Assembly (NCBI GenBank): GCA_045588345.1
Contig: JAZNDZ010000020.1
Span: forward strand, 1 to 23,070
Reading direction: 5' to 3'
DNA: 23,070 bases
DNA from: HGM04593 sp045588345
Lineage (GTDB): Bacteria > Bacteroidota > Bacteroidia > Bacteroidales > Bacteroidaceae
Below are positions 17,254 through 23,070 of this stretch, in pieces; positions within the stretch are counted from its first letter, which is position 1; each line of letters begins with the position of its first letter. The translations under genes and the position numbers were made by a program. The notes under the pieces were generated by a model. The model did no database searches. It was not told the DNA's origin and saw only the letters and a list, made by a program, of their open reading frames with translations.

Positions 17254-18453
17254 TTATATCTTCTCCTCAGGATGGCTTGCATAATATGCGCGCAGTGGGG
17301 TGGAGGTTACCTTTATGAACCCTTTTGCATCTTCTGCAGTCCATCCCTTTTGCACTTCGCCATACTCGCCAAGTTTGTTTTTCACAAGGTCGTTGGGTGA
17401 ATCCACACCAACGGTCTCAAAATGCTTTGGCATCAGTTTCAGTATTGCTGTACCAGTCACGTTCCTCTGCGAACTCTCAAGCATAGCTTCAATGTCGCGC
17501 ATCACAGGCTCAAGATACTGGCTCTCGTGCAGGAACATTCCGTACCAGTTGGCAACCTGGTCCTTCCAGTATTGCTGCCATTTGCTCAGAGTGTACTTCT
17601 CAAGGAACTTGTGTGCAGCAATAATAAGCATTGGTGCTGCAGCCTCAAAGCCTACACGTCCTTTAATGCCGATTATGGTGTCGCCGACGTGCATGTCGCG
17701 CCCAATGCCATAAGGAGCGCCAATCTCTTCAACCTTCTGTATCGCTTTTATCGGGTCGTCGAACATCTCTCCGTTCACGGCCTTCAATTCTCCGCATTCA
17801 AAAGTGAGGTGCAATTCCTCTTCGCCCTCCTTTTCAACTTGTTTGAGGTAAGCGCTGTCGGGCAATCCCTGCTTGGAGTCAAGAATCTCGCCGCCGCAGA
17901 TAGATGTTCCCCACAGGCCCACGTTGTATGAATATTTCAGTTTCGCAAAGTCGGCCTTGAACCCATGCTCGTTAAGGTAGTTTACCTCGAACTCGCGTGT
18001 GAGTGACATGTCGCGTGTGAGTGTTATTATCTCCACGCCGGGTGCGCACACCAGGAATGTCATGTCAAAGCGTATCTGGTCATTGCCTGCACCTGTCGAA
18101 CCATGAGCAATGGCATCGGCACCAATCTCGTTGGCATAGCGTGCAATGGCAAGTGCCTGGAATATTCTCTCCGATGATACCGAAATGGGGTACGTGCCGT
18201 TGCGCAGCACATTGCCGTATATCATGTAACGCAGGCTCTTGTCGTAATACTCCTTTGTTACATCAATTGTCACATACTCCTTAGCACCTAACTTGTAGGC
18301 ATTCTCCTCGTTCTGTTTCAGTTGCTCCGGGCTGAAGCCTCCTGTATTTGCACACGCGGCATATACCTCATAGCCTTTTTCTTTGGCCAGGTACATTACT
18401 GTGAACGATGTGTCAAGTCCACCGCTGAATGCGACAACAACTTTCTTTTTCAT
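17254..18453 (-). CDS. argG: Argininosuccinate synthase
   Basis: The enzyme joins citrulline and aspartate with ATP to make argininosuccinate. The 399-residue product begins MKKKVVVAFSGGLDTS, in which residues 8-16 form the ATP-pyrophosphatase loop (AFSGGLDTS). It also shows HGSTGAGNDQIRFD and SVSSERIFQ. The frame is open to a TTG at 18477, but the ATG at 18453 gives the family N-terminus and is used here. It heads the argG-argC-argD run and is separated from the upstream GNAT gene by 74 nt containing a promoter-like element. It may therefore be transcribed both from the argR promoter and from its own. Confidence 0.97.
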   Translation of the reverse strand: MKKKVVVAFSGGLDTSFTVMYLAKEKGYEVYAACANTGGFSPEQLKQNEENAYKLGAKEYVTIDVTKEYYDKSLRYMIYGNVLRNGTYPISVSSERIFQALAIARYANEIGADAIAHGSTGAGNDQIRFDMTFLVCAPGVEIITLTRDMSLTREFEVNYLNEHGFKADFAKLKYSYNVGLWGTSICGGEILDSKQGLPDSAYLKQVEKEGEEELHLTFECGELKAVNGEMFDDPIKAIQKVEEIGAPYGIGRDMHVGDTIIGIKGRVGFEAAAPMLIIAAHKFLEKYTLSKWQQYWKDQVANWYGMFLHESQYLEPVMRDIEAMLESSQRNVTGTAILKLMPKHFETVGVDSPNDLVKNKLGEYGEVQKGWTAEDAKGFIKVTSTPLRAYYASHPEEKI

Positions 18454-18474
18454 ATTATGTCGTAAAGATATAAA

Positions 18475-18482
18475 CAAACGTA
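18475..18482 (-). promoter_or_regulatory. Possible promoter -7 element upstream of argG
   Basis: On the minus strand these bases read TACGTTTG, an exact match to the TAnnTTTG -7 consensus, ending 21 nt before the argG start codon. I find no good TTTG -33 element at the expected 19-21 nt upstream, so the promoter may be weak or activator-dependent. Two degenerate ArgR-box-like sequences (18498-18511, 11/14 matches; 18517-18530, 12/14 matches) lie just upstream, in very AT-rich DNA where chance matches are likely. Confidence 0.4.
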
Positions 18483-18527
18483 CGAAATATAAAACTTATG
18501 ATATATATTCTTTGTCTGTGTAAATAA

Positions 18528-19106
18528 TCAATGGTTTATCAATTCTCCTTTTTTGTGTTTTTTCGGGTCATAAAGCATTGCTGTGCATATACAGTAGCGC
18601 CTGTCGGTGCGCATAAGCACATCGTGGTTCACGCATCCTTGGCATCCTTTCCAAAATGCCTCGTCATCGGTGAGTTCCGAGAAAGGTACGGGAACATATC
18701 CCAGTTCTGTATTGATTTTCATTACTGCTCCGCCGCTTGTAAGTCCGAAAAGTTTTGCTTCGGGCCACTTCTCCCTTGAAAGCCTGAACGCCCTCTGCTT
18801 TATGCGTCTTGCCAGTCCATGTCCACGGAATTTTTCCCTGACGATGAGTCCGGAGTTCGCTACATACTGTTTGTTGCCCCAACTTTCAATGTAGCAGAAT
18901 CCTGCAAACTCTTCACCGGCAAGCGCAATGATTGCTTTGCCCTCTTTCATCTTTTGTGCTACATACTCATGTGTGCGCTTTGCGATTCCGGTGCCGCGTA
19001 CTTTGGCGGCATCGCTTATTGTGTCAAGAATCTCATCAACATATCTCTCGTGCGAGGCATCTGCAACCATAATGTCAATGCCGTCGTTGTATTCAAGCTC
19101 TTCCAT
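18528..19106 (-). CDS. GNAT acyltransferase in the arginine cluster; candidate N-acylglutamate synthase
   Basis: The 192-residue product has the GNAT acyl-CoA loop at 94-99 (RGHGLA, fitting R-x-x-G-x-A) after a beta-strand ending SGLIVREKF, and a later GLTSGGAVMKINTELGY segment. No carbamate-kinase-like domain is present, unlike classical ArgA. The C-terminus holds four cysteines as C155-x2-C158 and C172-x-C174, spaced like a metal site. It lies 11 nt after argR and upstream of argG-argC-argD. I recall the B. thetaiotaomicron gene in the same position (BT3761) being implicated by mutant fitness in N-acylglutamate synthesis. Function here is inferred from that and from context. The ATG at 19106 is preferred to a TTG overlapping the argR stop; AAGAG precedes it. 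Confidence 0.75.
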   Translation of the reverse strand: MEELEYNDGIDIMVADASHERYVDEILDTISDAAKVRGTGIAKRTHEYVAQKMKEGKAIIALAGEEFAGFCYIESWGNKQYVANSGLIVREKFRGHGLARRIKQRAFRLSREKWPEAKLFGLTSGGAVMKINTELGYVPVPFSELTDDEAFWKGCQGCVNHDVLMRTDRRYCICTAMLYDPKKHKKGELINH

Positions 19107-19117
19107 TCTGCTCTTGG

Positions 19118-19600
19118 TCAAATATTAGGTATTATAGTCCTGAGTACCCTGAGCACGGCAGCGCGTGTGACATTCTCTGCAATGACCATCATCACTGTGT
19201 CGTCGCCTGCAATCGTGCCTATAATCTCAGGGAAATCGTAGTTGTCAATGTGGTAGGCGAGTGTACTCGCGTAGCTGGGCTTTGTGTGTATGACCGCAAT
19301 GTTGCCCGAGAATTTTATTGAAAGGTAACCGTTTATCTCCTGCGGAGCAGTCACGGCACGCACCTCGCCCTGTTCGCCAGCATGTCGGTATTGGTGAGGG
19401 CGTGTAAGTACATAGCGGTATTTGCCCTGCACGCCCACAGTCTTCACCACGCGCAACTGGTGCAGGTCGCGCGACAGTGTTGCCTGTGTAAGTTTGAAAC
19501 CCTCTTTTTCAAGTTCGCTCAAAAGTTCCTCTTGGCTTCCGATTTCCTGTGTCGAAAGTATAAGGCGAATAGCATCAAGCCGTGAATTCTTTATTTTCAT
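19118..19600 (-). CDS. argR: Arginine repressor
   Basis: The 160-residue transcription factor has an N-terminal winged helix (about 1-70) with the family DNA-recognition helix LTQATLSRDL (37-46). Its C-terminal hexamerisation/arginine-binding domain contains GTIAGDDTVMMVI (128-140), where the paired aspartates contact L-arginine. The frame is open further upstream, but the ATG at 19600 gives the usual N-terminus (MKIKNSRLDAIRLIL); the alternative would encode an atypical cysteine-containing leader across the operator. It is the first gene of the arginine block and is followed 11 nt later by the GNAT gene. Three ArgR-box-like sequences lie just upstream, suggesting autorepression and repression of the downstream enzyme genes. 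Confidence 0.95.
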   Translation of the reverse strand: MKIKNSRLDAIRLILSTQEIGSQEELLSELEKEGFKLTQATLSRDLHQLRVVKTVGVQGKYRYVLTRPHQYRHAGEQGEVRAVTAPQEINGYLSIKFSGNIAVIHTKPSYASTLAYHIDNYDFPEIIGTIAGDDTVMMVIAENVTRAAVLRVLRTIIPNI

Positions 19601-19603
19601 AAT

Positions 19604-19617
19604 TGCATATTTATTCT
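19604..19617. promoter_or_regulatory. ArgR box 1 (between promoter and argR start)
   Basis: The bases TGCATATTTATTCT match 13 of 14 positions of the ArgR-box form TGnATWWWWATnCA. The site starts four bases from the argR start codon and covers the predicted transcription start region. ArgR bound here would block initiation or early elongation. Confidence 0.65.
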
Positions 19618-19625
19618 TTTGGTTG

Positions 19626-19656
19626 CAAAAATAAGTACATTTAAACACGAATCAAC
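19626..19656 (-). promoter_or_regulatory. Probable argR promoter
   Basis: On the minus strand TATTTTTG (19633-19626) matches TAnnTTTG exactly. GTTG (19656-19653), 19 nt upstream, agrees with the TTTG -33 element at three of four bases. The predicted start of transcription falls near 19618, about 18 nt before the argR ATG. The -33 element overlaps the edge of ArgR box 2 and the start site abuts box 1. Confidence 0.65.
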
Positions 19657-19688
19657 ATTTTTATGCAATTATTTTACATAAAAATTGC
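19654..19688. promoter_or_regulatory. ArgR boxes 2 and 3 (tandem, 21 bp centre to centre)
   Basis: Box 2 is AACATTTTTATGCA at 19654-19667 (12/14 to TGnATWWWWATnCA). Box 3 is TACATAAAAATTGC at 19675-19688 (11/14). Their centres are 21 bp apart, the spacing known for paired ARG boxes bound by one ArgR hexamer. Box 2 overlaps the -33 region of the predicted argR promoter. Individual matches are modest; the spacing and placement make the pair convincing. Confidence 0.55.
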
Positions 19689-19690
19689 GT

Positions 19691-19740
19691 ATATATAAAA
19701 ACATGCATCAACCGCGCGGTTGATGCATGTTTTTATATAT
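19691..19740. terminator. Terminator of the inositol-phosphate synthase gene (50-bp perfect palindrome)
   Basis: Bases 19691-19715 are fully complementary to 19740-19716 with no unpaired spacer, giving a 25-bp-per-arm palindrome. The core is GC-rich (ACCGCGCGGT at 19711-19720) and the outer arms are ATATATAAAAA / TTTTTATATAT, which provide a U-tract in either direction. It lies 41 nt beyond the stop of the minus-strand synthase gene and 2 bp from ArgR box 3, insulating argR from upstream transcription. Confidence 0.88.
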
Positions 19741-19781
19741 TACATTATGACAGCAATCTGTTTTTTTGCAGTCTGTTCTGT

Positions 19782-21080
19782 TCAGTCAAGTTCCTGGTCG
19801 GCATCGTAGCCTGCAAATTCGCGTATCTTGTTCTTGAGCATAGCAAACTGCTTGAACAGGTCGTGAACGGGTTTCTCGCCATCTTTGTGCATTGGTGCCT
19901 TGCAGTAGAATGACATGAATTCCTGTATGCCGTACTCACCGGCACGTTGTGCCAGGTCGCTGAAAAGAATAAGGTCAAGCACCAGGGGTGCTGCCAATAT
20001 TGAATCGCGGCAAAGGAAATTTACCTTTATTGTCATGTGATAGCCCATCCAACCGAAAATGTCAATGTTGTCCCAGCTCTCTTTCTCGTCGCCACGTGGC
20101 GGGTAATAGTTGATGCGTACCTTGTGGTACATGTCGTTGTATAGTTCGGGGTAAACATCGCTGTCGAGAATGTTCTCCAGTGCCGATGTCTTGCTCACAC
20201 GTTTGGTCTCGAAGTTTTCCGGGTTGTCAAGGACCACCCCGTCGCGGTTGCCAAGTATGTTTGTCGAGAACCAGCCCCTCACACCTAACTGGCGTGTGAA
20301 GAACGCCGGTGCGAGTACGGTCTTCATCATTGTCTGGCCGCTCTTGAAGTCCTTGCCAGTGATAGGAGTTCTTGTCTCATCGGCAAGTTCCCACATTGCC
20401 GGAATGTCTACACAAAGGTTTGGTGCACCCATAACAAACGGGCAACCTTCGCGCATAGCTGCGTATGCATAGCACATGCTTGGTGCTACATTGGCTTTGT
20501 CGTCGGCTTTCATGGCTGCTTCAAATGCAGTGACACTGCCATGTACCTCGTCGTTACGCTTGATGAACTTCTCGGTGCTGGCAATCCATATAACGACTAC
20601 ACGCTCGCAGCCATGTTCATTCCTGAAGTTGCGTATGTCTTCGCGCAACTGTTCTGTCATTTCCCAACGTGTACCCTTTTTTACATTAGGCCCGTCAATG
20701 TTGCAAGCATAACTTTTGTCAAATAGTGCCTTGTAGGGGCGTATGGCCTTGAGTTCTTCTTTAACCGGGTCAATATCCCTTTGTTTAAGGACATCGGCTT
20801 TTATTGCTGCATCGTAGGCATCGTCCTCGTAGAGGTCCCATGCTCCGAATACAATATCATTGAGGTCGGCAACAGGTACAATGTCCTTTACCTCCTTATA
20901 GCACTTCTCGCTGCCTTTGCCCAAGCGCATGATTCCCTCGCAAGCAAATGAACCTACAGGCTTTGCAAGTCCCTTGCGTGCCATGAGAGTTCCAATTATA
21001 GTTGTGGTAGTTACGGCTCCCAATCCAACACACATCACTCCCAATTTGCCGTTTGCCGGCTTTACTTTACACTCTCTCAT
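19782..21080 (-). CDS. ino1: Myo-inositol-1-phosphate synthase
   Basis: The enzyme carries out NAD-dependent cyclisation of glucose 6-phosphate to 1D-myo-inositol 3-phosphate (L-myo-inositol 1-phosphate), the entry to inositol lipids in Bacteroidetes. The 432 residues show the nucleotide-binding GLGAVTTTTIIGT segment (from about 19), KSGQTMMKTVLAPAF, and the catalytic-domain block STNILGNRDGVVLDNPENFETKRVSKTSALENIL with the GN-DG and SK residues typical of the family, followed by KVNFLCRDSILAAPLVLDLILF. Length fits the prokaryotic branch rather than the longer eukaryotic one. In B. thetaiotaomicron the homologue sits with phosphatidylinositol-phosphate synthesis genes; no such neighbours are visible here. 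The gene is flanked by a weak promoter upstream and a strong palindrome terminator downstream. Confidence 0.93.
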   Translation of the reverse strand: MRECKVKPANGKLGVMCVGLGAVTTTTIIGTLMARKGLAKPVGSFACEGIMRLGKGSEKCYKEVKDIVPVADLNDIVFGAWDLYEDDAYDAAIKADVLKQRDIDPVKEELKAIRPYKALFDKSYACNIDGPNVKKGTRWEMTEQLREDIRNFRNEHGCERVVVIWIASTEKFIKRNDEVHGSVTAFEAAMKADDKANVAPSMCYAYAAMREGCPFVMGAPNLCVDIPAMWELADETRTPITGKDFKSGQTMMKTVLAPAFFTRQLGVRGWFSTNILGNRDGVVLDNPENFETKRVSKTSALENILDSDVYPELYNDMYHKVRINYYPPRGDEKESWDNIDIFGWMGYHMTIKVNFLCRDSILAAPLVLDLILFSDLAQRAGEYGIQEFMSFYCKAPMHKDGEKPVHDLFKQFAMLKNKIREFAGYDADQELD

Positions 21081-21104
21081 ATATGTTGTTTTTCATTTAT
21101 TAAG

Positions 21105-21137
21105 CAAAAGAACGGTTTTTTATTGAACTAACCTAAA
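21105..21137 (-). promoter_or_regulatory. Possible promoter for the inositol-phosphate synthase gene
   Basis: On the minus strand TTCTTTTG (21112-21105) matches seven of eight positions of the -7 consensus. TTTA (21137-21134), 21 nt upstream, matches three of four positions of the -33 element. The -7 element lies 24 nt before the start codon. The 123-nt gap to the lpd stop shows no convincing terminator hairpin, so readthrough from lpd is also possible. Confidence 0.4.
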
Positions 21138-21203
21138 CTTATTGTAAAATGTTCTCTCTTTTTTAATAAAATTATATTTTTGCGCAAGATGCCTTTCGGG
21201 ATA

Positions 21204-22547
21204 TTACATCAGACCCTCTTTCAATATTTCGCTCACGGTCGGGTGTGGGAATACCGTACGGCGCAATTGCTCCACGGTCAGCCCGTTGGCGATTGCCATG
21301 CATGCTGCGCATACAAACTCGCTGCTGGGATTGCCGAGCATGTGAACACCAAGTATCCTGTTGTCAGTGGAAACCAATATCTTGCACAGGCCCATCTGTC
21401 CTTCATTCTCTGCCACAAAGCGGCCTGCGTATGTCATAGGCAGTTTGTGCAGGGTGTATTCCATGCCCTCTTTGGTTGCTTGCTCCTCTGTAAGGCCAAC
21501 GCTGCTTACCTCCGGATTGGTGTATACCACACCGGGGATTGCATTGTACTCCATGCGGTCCTCAATGCCCAATATATGGTTTACGGCAACCTCAGCCTCG
21601 CGGCTTGCAGTGTGTGCAAGCAATGAGAAACCTGTTACGTCGCCTGCTGCGTATACGTTAGGCAGGCTTGTCTGCATGTACTCATTTACTTTTATGCCGC
21701 GTTCAACCTCAACCTGAATGTTCTCAAGCCCTAATCCTTTGAGTACCGGACGACGGCCCACACTCATCAGAATCTTCTCGCCACAGACCTGTTGTTCGTT
21801 TCCCTCAATGTCGGTGTAATGCACCGTATTGCCTTCGATGTGTGTTACCTTGCACTGCAGGCAGAACTTGACACCGCGCTTTGCATATATCCCGCGTAAC
21901 GTTTCACTCACCTCCTTGTCCATGCCGCCAAGAATCTCGGGGAGCATCTCAATGACAGTTACGGGTATTCCAAGGCTATTGAAGAGGCTTGCAAATTCCA
22001 TGCCAATGACTCCGCCGCCAATCACAACAAGGCTCTCCGGCGCTTGTGTAAGTTCCAGCATCTCGCGGTTGGTGAGTACCGCTTCATTGCCCTCAACGCC
22101 GGGAATAGGCGGAACAAAAGCCTCGCTTCCGGTGCAGATGAGCAGCTTTGCTGCTTCGTATGTCTGCTCGCCACAACTGATGGAAACAGCATTCTCATCA
22201 CCGCTGTTGATGAATGCCTCGCCACGCACAACCTCAACGTTATGCGTCTCCATCTTCATCTTGATGCCTGCAACAAGCTTGCGCACGACCTTTGTCTTGC
22301 GGTCGGTCATCTTCTTGTATTCGTATGTAACGTCGGCAGCGGTAATGCCGTACTTCTTTCCGCCTGTAGCGTGGTCATACATCTTTGCGCTGTAGAGCAA
22401 TGTCTTTGTTGGTATACAGCCTTCGTTGAGGCACACACCACCAAGCTCACGCTTCTCGAAAAGAACCACCTTCAGGCCTCTTGCGCCTGCATTCTCGGCA
22501 GCCACATAACCGGCAGGGCCACCACCAATAATTGCCAAATCGTACAT
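21204..22547 (-). CDS. lpdA: Dihydrolipoamide dehydrogenase (E3)
   Basis: This flavoprotein reoxidises lipoamide in 2-oxo-acid dehydrogenase complexes or the glycine-cleavage system. The 447 residues contain the FAD-binding AIIGGGPAGYVAA, the redox disulfide GGVCLNEGCIPTK (Cys39/Cys44), the NAD-binding LVVIGGGVIGMEFASLF, the second FAD motif TSLPNVYAAGDV and the C-terminal active-site HPTVSE (His435, Glu440). All catalytic residues are present. The ATG at 22547 gives the family N-terminus (MYDLAIIGGG). An in-frame ATG at 22574 would overlap the upstream gene by 11 bases and add nine residues, so it is less likely but not excluded. No partner E1/E2 or glycine-cleavage gene is in the window, so the complex it serves is not shown. 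Confidence 0.95.
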   Translation of the reverse strand: MYDLAIIGGGPAGYVAAENAGARGLKVVLFEKRELGGVCLNEGCIPTKTLLYSAKMYDHATGGKKYGITAADVTYEYKKMTDRKTKVVRKLVAGIKMKMETHNVEVVRGEAFINSGDENAVSISCGEQTYEAAKLLICTGSEAFVPPIPGVEGNEAVLTNREMLELTQAPESLVVIGGGVIGMEFASLFNSLGIPVTVIEMLPEILGGMDKEVSETLRGIYAKRGVKFCLQCKVTHIEGNTVHYTDIEGNEQQVCGEKILMSVGRRPVLKGLGLENIQVEVERGIKVNEYMQTSLPNVYAAGDVTGFSLLAHTASREAEVAVNHILGIEDRMEYNAIPGVVYTNPEVSSVGLTEEQATKEGMEYTLHKLPMTYAGRFVAENEGQMGLCKILVSTDNRILGVHMLGNPSSEFVCAACMAIANGLTVEQLRRTVFPHPTVSEILKEGLM

Positions 22548-22563
22548 ATAACCAATTTTATGT

Positions 22564-23070
22564 TTATTGTTCATTCTCTGTCATATAATCAATTGTGCCC
22601 TCAAAAAGTTCCAACGCCTCCTTTATGCCCTCTGCATACAATTTGCTGTCACTTTCGTATAACCCGCCAATACCATTGTAATCGGCAAAGTCATCTATCA
22701 TCCAATTGTCATTCTCGAATACAAGGTCCAGTCTTATCTTTGACGTGTATATCTTCTCCCCTTCGGGCGTTTGCCATGTGTCAGTTGATATCACGTCGGC
22801 AACAGCCTTTGAAGGGCTTGTGACTTTTATGCAGTCTATTTTATATTCCAGTTTATTCCAATCCTGTAGGCGAATCCAGCAATCTTTGCCTATAATCATT
22901 TCGCCCAGTTTTTCCTCCCAATAACCTACCTCGTTGTAGAGTTTCAGGTACTGTCGCGAAAGGTACCTGTCGAGTGCCCCGGTGTTCGGGCTGTCGTCGG
23001 CTGCAATCTCTGCTACCTCACTGTATATATTCTCAAGGCGGTTGGCAATCATGGCAGTGTCAGCACGTGT
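22564..23070 (-). CDS. Unrecognised small protein, 5'-truncated by window end
   Basis: At least 168 residues are visible. The frame is open through the window edge (TRADTA precedes the first internal Met at 23052), so the true start, and perhaps a signal peptide, lie outside. The sequence has an N-terminal helical part (NRLENIYSEVAEIA, then LDRYLSRQYLKLYNEVGYWEEKLG), followed by strands IRLQDWNKLEYKIDCIKV, KAVADVISTDTW and SKIRLDLVFENDNWMIDDF. This helix-then-curved-sheet pattern recalls NTF2-like/DUF3828 proteins, a common exported type in Bacteroides. No catalytic motif is apparent. Its stop lies 16 nt upstream of the chosen lpdA start, so the two are probably cotranscribed, though a shared role is not evident. 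Confidence 0.7.
   Translation of the reverse strand, partial: TRADTAMIANRLENIYSEVAEIAADDSPNTGALDRYLSRQYLKLYNEVGYWEEKLGEMIIGKDCWIRLQDWNKLEYKIDCIKVTSPSKAVADVISTDTWQTPEGEKIYTSKIRLDLVFENDNWMIDDFADYNGIGGLYESDSKLYAEGIKEALELFEGTIDYMTENEQ

Noticed and set aside
18498..18530. Two ArgR-box-like sequences upstream of argG as a second operator.
   Set aside because: Matches are only 11/14 and 12/14, centres are 19 bp apart rather than 21, and the DNA is very AT-rich. I mention them with the argG promoter element but do not claim an operator.
21175..21626. A plus-strand TATTTTTG match at 21175-21182 followed by a 148-residue open frame antisense to lpdA.
   Set aside because: There is no -33 element at the right distance, the frame mirrors lpdA codons, and the region is AT-rich enough for a chance -7 match.
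1..23070. CRISPR arrays, insertion sequences, prophage genes, tRNA or rRNA genes, toxin-antitoxin or defence systems.
   Set aside because: No repeat-spacer pattern, transposase, integrase, cloverleaf or rRNA-like sequence was seen; the genes are ordinary chromosomal ones with uniform base composition.

Overview
The window is a chromosomal segment of a Bacteroidales bacterium (Bacteroides/Prevotella-like). Four things support this: the RpoB and RpoC sequences have the character and length of that order; promoters match the Bacteroidetes TAnnTTTG -7 element; start codons lack clear Shine-Dalgarno sequences; and several neighbours are typical of the phylum (GlsA/GlsB-type acyltransferases, DUF4292 lipoprotein, GNAT in the arginine cluster). 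Almost every base belongs to a recognisable chromosomal gene. I see no insertion sequence, prophage, CRISPR array, tRNA or rRNA.

Plus strand, 1-15076. The end of the ribosomal-protein/RNA-polymerase operon comes first: rplL, an attenuator-like hairpin, rpoB, rpoC and a strong terminator. A clear promoter follows, driving a two-gene acyltransferase unit (glsA-glsB type) likely to make glycine lipids. After a weaker terminator comes dut, followed closely by a periplasmic TPR protein, a DUF4292 lipoprotein and an EnvC-like factor with a degenerate LytM domain. The last three look like an envelope-biogenesis module.

Minus strand, 15128-23070. Convergent with envC is an arginine block, read from high to low coordinates: argR, a GNAT enzyme (candidate for the missing first step, N-acylglutamate synthase), argG, argC, argD. 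Upstream of argR lie three ArgR-box-like sites. One overlaps its predicted -33 element and one its predicted transcription start, which suggests autorepression. Further along are a myo-inositol-1-phosphate synthase gene, a dihydrolipoamide dehydrogenase gene, and the 3' part of an unrecognised gene cut by the window end.

Two gapless perfect palindromes (42 and 50 bp) act as intergenic terminators. One sits between convergent envC and argD and contains the argD stop codon; the other lies between the inositol synthase gene and the argR control region.

I do not find a dramatic new multi-gene system. The most rewarding parts are the arginine-cluster GNAT with its cysteine cluster, the ArgR operator layout, the TPR/DUF4292/EnvC module, the glycine-lipid pair beside rpoC, and the inositol synthase separated from any visible inositol-lipid genes.
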